Shown here piece by piece: positions 1 through 6,561 of a stretch of 8,845 nucleotides of DNA (position 1 is the stretch's first letter; each line of letters opens with the position of its first letter). The stretch covers positions 1 through 8,845 of the forward strand of contig JAEWVV010000196.1 of assembly GCA_023458995.1 (NCBI GenBank), given 5' to 3'. The DNA comes from Bacillota bacterium (GTDB lineage Bacteria > Bacillota_I > Bacilli_A > Acholeplasmatales > Acholeplasmataceae). The notes under the pieces are model-generated. The model was given only the letters and a program-made list of their open reading frames with translations, was not told the origin of the DNA and did no database searches. Made by a program: the position numbers and the translations under genes.

Positions 1-496
1 CATCATGAGTGAACAGTCGTATCTATCTTATTTAGAGCATATCTTAGGACATTCATCGGATATCATTGACCCTAAGCGATATGCAATACCTAAATCCATT
101 TCAAATGAAACAACCCTAAACTATAGTATGGATAGCAGTGACGCAATCTTTAAGATCATCGAAGAAATCTTAGAACATACACATGAAAGACTAATAAATG
201 AAGAGTTGGTTGCTAAAACAGTAGGTATTCGTCTAAGAGATGAAAACTTTGAAACGATCAATAGAAGTTATACGTTCAAAGAACATACCGATGTTTACGA
301 AGAATTTTATGATGCCGTTGATATGTTATTTGAAGAAAACTATCATGGTGAAGCCTTACGTTTAGTTGGTGTCTTCATGGGTTCTGTGGTACAGAAAAAA
401 GATTTAAAGATTGACTATAATTTATTCACCTATCAAGAATTTTCTAAACGAGAAGAAGCCATCTATCATAAGGAACAAAAGAAAAGGACATCATAG
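1..496 (+). CDS. dinB: Y-family DNA polymerase (DNA polymerase IV/DinB-like), C-terminal part; 5' end outside window
   Basis: This is the 3' part of a translesion DNA polymerase gene. The visible protein matches the little-finger domain of Y-family polymerases, which grips DNA beside the active site during bypass of damaged bases. Seen: a PKSISNETTL segment (about 89-118) like the KSIGNETTL linker of DinB proteins; an alternating strand region with KTVGIRLRD and NRSYTF like the family's 'KTVTLKIR...SRS' pattern; and LRLVGVFMGSVV near the end, matching the usual 'IRLLGVxxSNL'. A degenerate sliding-clamp motif, DYNLF (413-427), follows, then a charged tail. The frame is open to the left edge (codon 2-4 is ATC), so the ATG at 5 is probably internal and the palm and fingers domains lie upstream. 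The first base is part of an incomplete codon. The stop is TAG at 494-496, overlapping the ispH stop on the other strand. Family assignment is by remembered motifs; DinB versus another Y-family branch is not settled. Confidence 0.78.
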   Translation, partial: IMSEQSYLSYLEHILGHSSDIIDPKRYAIPKSISNETTLNYSMDSSDAIFKIIEEILEHTHERLINEELVAKTVGIRLRDENFETINRSYTFKEHTDVYEEFYDAVDMLFEENYHGEALRLVGVFMGSVVQKKDLKIDYNLFTYQEFSKREEAIYHKEQKKRTS

Positions 497-504
497 AATG
501 TCCT
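476..504 (-). terminator. Rho-independent terminator of ispH, inside the dinB 3' end
   Basis: Read on the minus strand, AGGACAT and ATGTCCT (498-504 and 485-491) form a perfect 7-bp stem with a 6-nt loop. A T-rich run, TTTTCTTTTG, follows (485 down to 476). The stem includes the last codons and stop of ispH, and the T-rich tail is read from dinB codons. The stem is only moderately stable, so strength is uncertain. Confidence 0.6.
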
Positions 505-1420
505 CAAAAGTAATCTTAGTTTGATGATCCCACGTTGTGGGGTCATTTTCTTTATATTGTTTTAAAAAGTTTATAACTTCCTCTGTAACAATCGTTGGTG
601 TTGATGCACCTGATGTAACAGATACAGAAGAAACACCTTTTAACCAGTTTAAGTCAATATCTTCAACACCTCCAATGAGATGAGAAGGTATATTTTTAGA
701 TTTTCTGCCAACTTCAGCTAATTTATTCGAATTGGATGATTTCTTATCACCAACGACAAGCATTAGATCAACACTCACTTGTTCTTTAACGGCATCTTGT
801 CTAACGGTTGTTGCATGACAGATTTCATTATCAAATAGATAGTTCGGATATTTCGTACGTAGTATATTTAAAACAGAATCGATATCATATAACGATAACG
901 TTGTTTGATTCGTAACAAAGATCTTTTCATCACTGAGTGATTGAGGGAGTAAGAGTGCATCTTTTTCATCTTCTACAAAGTAGATATCTTTAGAGATTGC
1001 TAAAATAGCTTCAGGCTCTGGATGGTTTCTATGTCCAATATAAATCACTTTATAGCCTTCAGCAAGTTTTGTTTTAACGGCGACATGGACTTTAACAACA
1101 TCACGGCAGGTCGCATTAAGTGTTGTTAATCCTTTTTCTTTCGCACGTAGGATAGCTTCATCAGAAATACCATGTGCAGTAAAAATAACTGTACCTGAGC
1201 TTATACCTTCAAGCATTTCTAACCGTGTTTTACCCTTTTGATCTAAACTGATCACACCATAACGCTTAAAAGCTTCCGTAATCTTTTCATTATGGACAAT
1301 TTGACCAAGAACATAAATGGGTCTTGGATAAGATTCAGTTTTAATGACCTTTTTGACCATCGCAAGTGCATTTAAGACACCGTGACAATAGCCTCTAGGT
1401 GTTAAATCGTAAACGTTCAT
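491..1420 (-). CDS. ispH: 4-hydroxy-3-methylbut-2-enyl diphosphate reductase (IspH/LytB)
   Basis: IspH is an iron-sulfur enzyme that reduces HMBPP to IPP and DMAPP, the last step of the MEP isoprenoid pathway, in the cytoplasm. The 309-residue protein has the three cluster cysteines: C12 in PRGYCHGV, C105 in NATCRDV and C201 in EICHATT. It also has the substrate-pocket residues H43, H83 (TAHGIS), H133 and E135 (NHPEPE), the TNQTT loop near 170-174, the SSNSNKL segment and SGASTPT near the C-terminus. A longer open frame reaches 1522, but the ATG at 1420 is chosen. It has GGTGA a few bases upstream, places C12 exactly as in E. coli IspH, and the extension would run through the promoter. The gene is convergent with dinB (6-bp overlap) and divergent from cshB. 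The tail containing DPTTW resembles the C-terminal extension I recall in Bacillales IspH. All key residues are present, so it should be functional. Confidence 0.96.
   Translation of the reverse strand: MNVYDLTPRGYCHGVLNALAMVKKVIKTESYPRPIYVLGQIVHNEKITEAFKRYGVISLDQKGKTRLEMLEGISSGTVIFTAHGISDEAILRAKEKGLTTLNATCRDVVKVHVAVKTKLAEGYKVIYIGHRNHPEPEAILAISKDIYFVEDEKDALLLPQSLSDEKIFVTNQTTLSLYDIDSVLNILRTKYPNYLFDNEICHATTVRQDAVKEQVSVDLMLVVGDKKSSNSNKLAEVGRKSKNIPSHLIGGVEDIDLNWLKGVSSVSVTSGASTPTIVTEEVINFLKQYKENDPTTWDHQTKITFEDIL
524..555 (+). terminator. Rho-independent terminator of dinB, inside the ispH 3' end
   Basis: ATGATCCCAC (524-533) pairs with GTGGGGTCAT (537-546) as a 10-bp stem with one G-T wobble and a 3-nt GTT loop. 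TTTTCTTTAT follows. The T-rich tail is on the plus strand, so it serves the dinB transcript, 28 bp past its stop. The same DNA encodes the NDPTTWDH segment of ispH on the other strand. Confidence 0.75.
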
Positions 1421-1436
1421 TATCTTCACCACTTCA

Positions 1437-1442
1437 ATTATA
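1437..1442 (-). promoter_or_regulatory. -10 box of the ispH promoter
   Basis: A perfect TATAAT on the minus strand ends 16 bp upstream of the ispH ATG. No convincing -35 is seen at 16-18 bp spacing; the sequence there reads like GAACGA. The predicted transcription start is near 1430, leaving a leader of about 10 nt with the ribosome site almost at the 5' end. Confidence 0.5.
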
Positions 1443-1468
1443 CATGAAAATTGGATGAGGTCGTTCTT

Positions 1469-1499
1469 TTTACATTTTTGAGGTGGCTTATGGTATAAT
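1469..1499 (+). promoter_or_regulatory. Promoter of the cshB-nfo unit
   Basis: TATAAT at 1494-1499 is preceded by TGG (1491-1493), giving an extended -10. A -35-like TTTACA lies at 1469-1474 with a longish 19-nt spacer. The predicted transcription start near 1506 leaves only about 10 nt before the cshB ATG. It fires away from the ispH promoter, whose -10 lies about 50 bp to the left. Confidence 0.62.
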
Positions 1500-1515
1500 T
1501 CTAACGGGTGAGAAA

Positions 1516-2760
1516 ATGACAATTAAAGAAATGTTAAAAAAACTAAATTATGAAAAAACAACACCAATTCAAGACGGTGTTTTTAAAGCATTTCCATCAC
1601 CTAAGCATTTAGTTGGACTAGCGCCAACAGGGACTGGAAAAACACATGCTTACTTATTACCAATACTTAATTCAATCAATCCAAATCAAAAATCTGTTCA
1701 AGCTTTAATCATCATTCCAACAAATGAACTAGTTGTTCAAGTAGAGAAGATGTTATTAGAAGTGACTGATGAATTTAGTGTGAAAACCTATTATGGTGGA
1801 ACCAATAAAATGAGGGAACAAGACTGGCTTTTAAGACATCAACCTCAAATCGTAATTGCAACACCAAAACAGATCATCGAATATGTTTACGAATCGAAAC
1901 TTTTAAAGATTCATAGTGCACGTCATGTTGTTTTTGATGAAGCAGATATGATGTTTGATGAAGCATTCTTAACCATGATCGATCAAATGCTTCCTGCATT
2001 AGAAAAAGCGAAATATCTTTTATTTTCTGCAACATTAAGCGCATCCATGGAACCATTCATTAAAAAATATTTTGGTGCTTATGATTTTATTGATACAACC
2101 AATAAACATGACTTAAAAATTACGTATAAACTGATCAACATTAAACATCAACCAAGATTAGACGCACTTAAAGAACTTATTCCACACTTAAATCCATATC
2201 TAGCCTTTATCTTTGTTTCAAAGAAAGAAAATCAAGAAAACGTCTATCAAGCACTTCTTGAAATGGGATTACAAACATGTAATCTAAATTCGATACTTGG
2301 TGTTAAAAAAAGATCGAAACTGATTGAAGAAATCAATCAACTTAAATATCAATATGTAGTTACATCTGATTTAGCTGCACGTGGTCTCGATTTTAAAATA
2401 TCTCACGTCATCCACTACGACCTACCTCACTTCCTAGAATTTTATATGCACAGAAGCGGTAGAACAGGTCGTATGTATGATTCTGGTGAAGTTATCACAT
2501 TTATGACGGTTGATGATCACAGAAAAATAGAGAAGTTAAAAGAAAAGGGGATTCCTTTTCAAAACTACACCATGACAAAAAAAGGGATTGATAAAGTGGT
2601 AACTAAACCAAAAAGTCAATCCGAAGAAGAAATCAATGCCATTAAGAAAATAAAAAAATCAACCAAAGTAACACCGAACTATAAGAAAAAAAGAGCTAAA
2701 GAGATCAAAAAAGTCAAAAACGAAATAAGGAGAAAAAACTATGCCAATCAAAATCGGTAG
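1516..2760 (+). CDS. cshB: DEAD-box ATP-dependent RNA helicase, CshB-like
   Basis: This RNA helicase uses ATP to unwind short RNA duplexes, a role tied in relatives to ribosome assembly, mRNA decay and cold adaptation. The 414-residue protein has the full motif series: Q motif around TTPIQ (15-19), motif I APTGTGKT (36-43), Ia PTNEL (68-72), Ib TP (116-117), II DEAD (141-144), III SAT (171-173), IV IFVSKK (232-237), V TSDLAARGLDF (283-293) and VI HRSGRTGR (312-319). A lysine-rich tail from about residue 373 probably binds RNA. Motif Ia has asparagine where arginine is usual. A GTG at 1483 extends the frame but overlaps the -10 box, so the ATG at 1516, preceded by GGGTGAG, is preferred. The last 20 bases overlap nfo. 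The name CshB rests on being next to ispH and nfo, as yqfR is in Bacillus subtilis, plus the basic tail; another DEAD-box subfamily is possible. Confidence 0.9.
   Translation: MTIKEMLKKLNYEKTTPIQDGVFKAFPSPKHLVGLAPTGTGKTHAYLLPILNSINPNQKSVQALIIIPTNELVVQVEKMLLEVTDEFSVKTYYGGTNKMREQDWLLRHQPQIVIATPKQIIEYVYESKLLKIHSARHVVFDEADMMFDEAFLTMIDQMLPALEKAKYLLFSATLSASMEPFIKKYFGAYDFIDTTNKHDLKITYKLINIKHQPRLDALKELIPHLNPYLAFIFVSKKENQENVYQALLEMGLQTCNLNSILGVKKRSKLIEEINQLKYQYVVTSDLAARGLDFKISHVIHYDLPHFLEFYMHRSGRTGRMYDSGEVITFMTVDDHRKIEKLKEKGIPFQNYTMTKKGIDKVVTKPKSQSEEEINAIKKIKKSTKVTPNYKKKRAKEIKKVKNEIRRKNYANQNR
2726..2732 (+). promoter_or_regulatory. Ribosome binding site of nfo, inside cshB
   Basis: TAAGGAG lies 8 nt before the nfo ATG and within the lysine-rich 3' codons of cshB. 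It fixes the nfo start upstream of the cshB stop (2758-2760) and suggests the two genes are translated from one message, possibly coupled. Confidence 0.8.
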
Positions 2761-3631
2761 TCATGTATCCATGTCGGGTGACCTTATGTATTTAGGTTCT
2801 ATTGAAGAAGCTTTAAGCTATGAAGCAAACGCAATGATGGTTTATACAGGTGCTCCTCAAAATACAATTCGAAAGAAATTATCAGATTTAAAGATTAAAG
2901 AAGCCTCTAAACTTATGGAAGAAAAAGGATTATCGTTTGATCATGTTGTTGTACATGCACCCTATATCATTAATCTAGCAAATCCTGATCCTGTGAAAAG
3001 AGAGTTTGCGATTGAATTTTTGACAGAAGAAGTTAAACGTTCACATGCAATGCATGCAAAACAAATCGTCTTGCACCCAGGTTCCGCTGTTGGTGGTGAT
3101 CGTAATCAAGCCATAAAGTGGATTAGCGAAGGTGTCAATGAAGTCATTAAAAATACACCAGGTATTCCTGTGAAGATTGCACTTGAAACCATGGCAGGAA
3201 AAGGCAATGAAGTTGGTAAAACCTTTGAAGAACTAAAAGCGATTATCGATTTAATTGAAGACGAGTCAAGAGTGAGTGTATGTTTTGATACATGCCACAC
3301 CCATGATGCTGGTTACGAGATTAAAACAGATTTCGAAAGTGTCATTAAACATTTTGATGAAGTGATTGGTAAAGATAAGATTTCAGTCTTCCATGTCAAT
3401 GATTCTAAAAATGATAAGGGAGCAGCAAAAGACCGTCATGAAAACTTTGGTTTCGGATTCATCGGTTTTGATGCGTTAATCAAAGTGATTTACCATCCTG
3501 ATTTTCTTGATATTCCTAAAATCTTAGAAACACCTTATGTAGATGATAAACCACCCTATAAAGAAGAAATTGAAATGATTCGAAATCAAGCATTTGATCC
3601 AGAACTCATTAATAAAATTAAAGCTAAATAA
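2741..3631 (+). CDS. nfo: Endonuclease IV (apurinic/apyrimidinic endonuclease)
   Basis: This base-excision repair enzyme cuts the backbone 5' of abasic sites and removes blocked 3' ends, using three zinc ions in a TIM barrel. All nine expected metal ligands can be placed by analogy with E. coli Nfo: H72, H112, E149, D183, H186, H218, D231, H233 and E263. They lie in the signature segments VHAPY, LHPGS, LETMAG, FDTCHTHDAGY, FHVNDSK, DRHENFGFG and LETPY. At 296 residues it is slightly longer than the roughly 285 of E. coli. The start is set by a strong AAGGAG 8 nt upstream and by the N-terminal IGSHVS typical of the family. It overlaps cshB by 20 bp and ends at a strong terminator, so it is probably the second gene of a cshB-nfo transcript. 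It appears intact. Confidence 0.97.
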   Translation: MPIKIGSHVSMSGDLMYLGSIEEALSYEANAMMVYTGAPQNTIRKKLSDLKIKEASKLMEEKGLSFDHVVVHAPYIINLANPDPVKREFAIEFLTEEVKRSHAMHAKQIVLHPGSAVGGDRNQAIKWISEGVNEVIKNTPGIPVKIALETMAGKGNEVGKTFEELKAIIDLIEDESRVSVCFDTCHTHDAGYEIKTDFESVIKHFDEVIGKDKISVFHVNDSKNDKGAAKDRHENFGFGFIGFDALIKVIYHPDFLDIPKILETPYVDDKPPYKEEIEMIRNQAFDPELINKIKAK

Positions 3632-3634
3632 CAA

Positions 3635-3659
3635 AAAACCCGCAAAATTTGCGGGTTTT
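3635..3659. terminator. Bidirectional terminator between nfo and glgA
   Basis: A near-perfect inverted repeat is centred at 3647: CCCGCAAA (3639-3646) pairs with TTTGCGGG (3648-3655), flanked by A and T runs that extend the stem. The plus strand ends in TTTT, and the minus strand reads TTTTTTG after the stem. It starts 4 bp after the nfo stop and overlaps the glgA stop codon (3658-3660), so one hairpin serves both convergent genes. Confidence 0.93.
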
Positions 3660-5085
3660 AGCTTTCTGTAAGAAGTTTTTGATAGAGTTCAACGTATTTT
3701 TTTGCCATCTTTGATAAGCTGTGATTCACATGCATCGCTTGATGAATAAGACTTTCCCAAGCTTCCTTATCTTCATTATAAAGATTAATCGCTTCCTTTA
3801 TGGCTTCTTTTAACTCTTCTGCATCATAGTTCTTAAATGCAAATCCAACACCGATGCCTGTAAACTTATTAAAAGGTGTTACAGTATCTTTTAGGCCACC
3901 TGTTTCTCTTACGATTGGAAGTGCACCATAGCGCATCGCAATCATTTGGTTTAATCCGCATGGTTCAAAGAGTGATGGAAGTAAGAAGAGATCGGATGCT
4001 GCATATACTTTTAAAGATAACTCATTATTAAATCCATTTTCATAATAGACATGATCAGGATATTTTCTTTGGAGTTCAGAGAAGAATTGTTCATAGATGG
4101 CGTCACCATATCCTAAGACAACTAAGTTGAATGCACCCTCTTTGATAAAATCTTCAAGAACGGGCATTAAAATATCAATTCCTTTTTGACGTGCAAAACG
4201 GTGGATAAATGAGACTAGAGGTAAATTCTTTTTCGAATCAAGATTTAAATCCTTAATAAGCATCTCTTTATTGAATGTTTTCCCTTCAATAAAATTTGTT
4301 TCATTGTAGTTTTGATAAAGGTTTCCCTTCATGGGGTTATAAAGATCTTGGTCAAGACCGTTTAGAATCCCGTATAAATCATATTGTCTAGCTTTTAAGG
4401 GTCCGTCTAGGGTAAAACCATAAAAGCGTGTTAAAATCTCATTTCGATAGTTTTCTGACACGGTATTGATGGCATTCGCTCTCATAATACCGCACTTAAG
4501 GAAGTTAACACGATCCATATGGATATAGGTAAAGTTTTTTGAATTAAAGAGTTTTTCGGTTTCAATTGGATATGATCCTTGTTTTTCAAGGTTATGAATG
4601 GATAGAAGTGTCTTCATCTTCATAAAATTTGGATTTTGACTTCTATATTTCACATCAAGGAAGAATGGGATTAATCCTGTTTGCCAGTCATTGGCATGAA
4701 TGATTTCTGCGTAATCTTCAGTTAATAACATATATTCAAAAATAGCAAAGTTAAAAAAAGTGAAGCGCATAGCATCATCTTCATAACCGTAGTAACGTTT
4801 TCGATTATAGAAATCATCGTTATCAACAAAGATATAAGGAACATCATCATAAATGATTTTGTAGTACATCGCTTTTTTCTGATAAATCCCCATTGTGATG
4901 GTTCTCTCACCGAGATATTCCATCTCACTTAAATGGGGTTTAATTGATTGGTAGAATGGCGTAATGATGGTCACTTCATGACCAATCTTTTTTAATGCTT
5001 TAGGAAGTGCGGCTGCTACATCAGCAAGTCCGCCTGACTTGGAGAAGGGGTATGCTTCGCCACTGCAGAAGAGTATTTTTATCAT
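3658..5085 (-). CDS. glgA: Glycogen synthase (ADP-/UDP-glucose:alpha-1,4-glucan glucosyltransferase, GT5)
   Basis: A GT5-family glycosyltransferase that extends alpha-1,4-glucan chains from a sugar nucleotide. The 475-residue protein has the N-terminal KSGGLADV loop (K16) that binds the nucleotide-sugar phosphates, and HANDWQTGLIP at 130-140. It also has the family-like HNLEKQG and GILNGLD segments. The C-terminal GT-B domain holds R296 and K301 (HRFARQKG) and catalytic E374 in FEPCGLNQM, followed by a GGLKDTV segment. Length is typical of bacterial GlgA. The ATG at 5085 is preceded by AAAGGTGA. No other glg gene is in view (no glgB, glgC, glgD or glgP), which is unusual since these often cluster. 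The gene stands alone, from its own promoter to the shared terminator. The sugar-nucleotide preference and the true product in this organism cannot be read from sequence. Confidence 0.94.
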   Translation of the reverse strand: MIKILFCSGEAYPFSKSGGLADVAAALPKALKKIGHEVTIITPFYQSIKPHLSEMEYLGERTITMGIYQKKAMYYKIIYDDVPYIFVDNDDFYNRKRYYGYEDDAMRFTFFNFAIFEYMLLTEDYAEIIHANDWQTGLIPFFLDVKYRSQNPNFMKMKTLLSIHNLEKQGSYPIETEKLFNSKNFTYIHMDRVNFLKCGIMRANAINTVSENYRNEILTRFYGFTLDGPLKARQYDLYGILNGLDQDLYNPMKGNLYQNYNETNFIEGKTFNKEMLIKDLNLDSKKNLPLVSFIHRFARQKGIDILMPVLEDFIKEGAFNLVVLGYGDAIYEQFFSELQRKYPDHVYYENGFNNELSLKVYAASDLFLLPSLFEPCGLNQMIAMRYGALPIVRETGGLKDTVTPFNKFTGIGVGFAFKNYDAEELKEAIKEAINLYNEDKEAWESLIHQAMHVNHSLSKMAKKYVELYQKLLTES

Positions 5086-5103
5086 AGTATCACCTTTTAA
5101 TCT

Positions 5104-5132
5104 ATTATACTGAATGTGAAGCGTTTACACAA
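5104..5132 (-). promoter_or_regulatory. Promoter of glgA
   Basis: On the minus strand TTGTGT (5127-5132) and TATAAT (5104-5109) are separated by 17 nt. The -35 is weak (3 of 6) and the -10 perfect. The predicted start near 5097 gives a leader of only about 12 nt that begins with the AAAGGTG ribosome site. An A/T-rich tract upstream (about 5139-5160) could act as an UP element. Confidence 0.7.
5116..5129 (-). promoter_or_regulatory. cre-like sequence (possible CcpA/LacI-family operator) in the glgA promoter
   Basis: Minus-strand TGTAAACGCTTCAC matches the catabolite-responsive consensus TGWAANCGNTNWCA at 8 of 11 fixed positions. The left arm through the CG core and the next T are perfect, and the right arm is off by what looks like one missing base. 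It lies between and over the -10 and -35 of glgA, where binding would repress. No regulator gene is in the window, so this is a candidate only. Confidence 0.4.
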
Positions 5133-5190
5133 GTTACTTCGTTTGTAAAATTTTAAGACGTAAAGTGTGGAAGAAACCTACACACCTTGA

Positions 5191-5206
5191 ATTGACTATA
5201 GTCAAT
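5191..5206. promoter_or_regulatory. Perfect 16-bp palindrome over the purA -35 box (putative operator)
   Basis: ATTGACTATAGTCAAT is fully self-complementary and includes the purA -35 hexamer (5192-5197) and the first part of the spacer. Its size and gapless symmetry suit a dimeric helix-turn-helix repressor. It does not resemble the Bacillus PurR box as I know it. The regulator is unknown. Confidence 0.55.
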
Positions 5207-5220
5207 CCCTGTGATAAAAT
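5192..5220 (+). promoter_or_regulatory. Promoter of purA-purB
   Basis: TTGACT (5192-5197), a 17-nt spacer and TAAAAT (5215-5220) with a TGA extension (5212-5214) form a near-consensus housekeeping promoter. Transcription should start near 5227, giving a leader of about 52 nt before the purA ATG. The leader is too short for a purine riboswitch plus its switch. Confidence 0.82.
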
Positions 5221-5278
5221 CAATATGGTTGAAAGACCACTTTTTCATTTATGAGACATCAATTTCAAGGAGGATTAC

Positions 5279-6550
5279 ATGAAAAGAATCGTTGTTGTTG
5301 GAACCCAATGGGGTGATGAAGGTAAAGGTAAAATTACAGATTACTTAGCACAACAAGCAGATGTTGTTGTTCGCTATCAAGGTGGCAATAATGCTGGGCA
5401 TACGGTTGTTTTTAATTCCGAGAAGCATAGTCTTCATCTTTTACCATCAGGTATATTAAATCCTCATATTGAAAATGTGATGGCAAATGGAATGGTGATC
5501 AATCCTAAAGCTTTCGTTGAAGAAATTTCTAAGATAAAAAATGAGTTTAAATTATCGATCTCAGATCGTGCACATATCGTGTTACCCTATCATTTAGAAC
5601 TTGATAAAGCGTATGAAAATAAAAAAGGTGATGAAAAGATTGGGACGACCCATAAAGGAATTGGACCAGCTTATACCGATAAAGCAGCAAGAAGTGGTAT
5701 TCGTGTTGAAACATTAATGAATCAAACGAGGTTTTATCATGCACTTAAAGAACGTATTGAACAAAAGAATGAAGAATTAAAAAGCTATAACGCATCATTA
5801 ATTGATTTTGATACGGTTTATAAAGACTATTTATCTTATGCAGATGTGATGAGACCTTATGTTAAAGATACATCATGTTATTTAAATGAATTAATTGAAG
5901 ATAATAAGAAAATTTTATTTGAAGGTGCTCAAGGTGTACTACTTTGTTTGGATCATGGGACATATCCTTTTGTTACATCAAGTTCACCTACAGCATCATC
6001 CGTACCCTTAAACACAGGGATTGCACCTTGGCTATTAGAAGGTGCTATCGGTGTGACAAAAGCTTATACAACACGTGTTGGATCTGGCCCAATGCCTTCA
6101 GAAATTGAAGGAGAACTCGCGCATTTTATTAGAGAAATAGGTCGTGAATACGGAACAACAACAGGACGTCCAAGACGCATTGGATGGCTTGATACAGTCA
6201 TTTTAAAGCATACAAAACGTGTTTCAGGATTAAGTTATCTTGCGGTTACACTTTTGGATGTTTTAACGGGTATTGATGAAATAAAAATTGCAGTATCTTA
6301 TGAACTTGATGGAAAAACCATTGATTCGATTCCAGCAAGTATCGAAGACTTTATGAATTGTAAACCAAACTATATTAGCTTACCTGGTTGGAAAGAAAAT
6401 ATTACAGGTGTTAAGTCTTACGAAGAACTTCCAGAAAATGCGAAAGAGTATTTAAAAACGATAAGCACACTGGTAGGAGTTCCGATTGGTATGTTTAGTG
6501 TCGGACCAGACCGCAATCAAACGATCATGGTTACATCATTCTTTGAATAG
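5279..6550 (+). CDS. purA: Adenylosuccinate synthetase
   Basis: Couples IMP and aspartate with GTP hydrolysis to form adenylosuccinate, the first step from IMP to AMP. The 423-residue protein is close to the usual 425-430. It shows the GTP-binding GDEGKGK loop (12-18) with catalytic D13, H41 in GGNNAGHTV, the IMP-binding GTTHKGIGPAY (122-132), FEGAQG (214-219), the TRVGSGPMPSE region, GTTTGRPRR (292-300) for aspartate binding and the C-terminal GPDRNQT (409-415). An ideal AAGGAGG lies 5 nt before the ATG (5267-5273). It is followed 11 bp later by purB, the next enzyme, so both are almost certainly on one mRNA. The promoter carries a perfect palindrome, suggesting regulation by an unidentified DNA-binding protein. 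No key residue is missing. Confidence 0.98.
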   Translation: MKRIVVVGTQWGDEGKGKITDYLAQQADVVVRYQGGNNAGHTVVFNSEKHSLHLLPSGILNPHIENVMANGMVINPKAFVEEISKIKNEFKLSISDRAHIVLPYHLELDKAYENKKGDEKIGTTHKGIGPAYTDKAARSGIRVETLMNQTRFYHALKERIEQKNEELKSYNASLIDFDTVYKDYLSYADVMRPYVKDTSCYLNELIEDNKKILFEGAQGVLLCLDHGTYPFVTSSSPTASSVPLNTGIAPWLLEGAIGVTKAYTTRVGSGPMPSEIEGELAHFIREIGREYGTTTGRPRRIGWLDTVILKHTKRVSGLSYLAVTLLDVLTGIDEIKIAVSYELDGKTIDSIPASIEDFMNCKPNYISLPGWKENITGVKSYEELPENAKEYLKTISTLVGVPIGMFSVGPDRNQTIMVTSFFE

Positions 6551-6561
6551 GAAGTGATTTT

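Noticed and set aside
1483..1515. GTG start adding 11 residues to cshB
   Set aside because: It lies upstream of and across the TATAAT at 1494-1499, so most transcripts would not contain it. The ATG at 1516 has GGGTGAG just before it.
1421..1522. N-terminal extension of ispH to an ATG at 1522
   Set aside because: It would cross the ispH -10 box and the cshB promoter. The ATG at 1420 has a ribosome site and gives the standard IspH N-terminus.
1874..2056. Minus-strand open frame of 60 codons inside cshB
   Set aside because: A shadow of the conserved helicase motifs on the other strand, with no ribosome site or family resemblance. The same applies to the small antisense frames inside nfo and purA and the overlapping frame inside glgA.
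5226..5246. Hairpin plus T-run in the purA leader (TGGT/ACCA then CTTTTT), as a possible attenuator
   Set aside because: The stem is only 4 bp and sits at the very start of the predicted transcript. No competing structure is visible.
5251..5281. Upstream ATG at 5251 in the purA leader as a leader peptide or alternative start
   Set aside because: It has no Shine-Dalgarno and is in a different frame from purA. The strong AAGGAGG serves the ATG at 5279.
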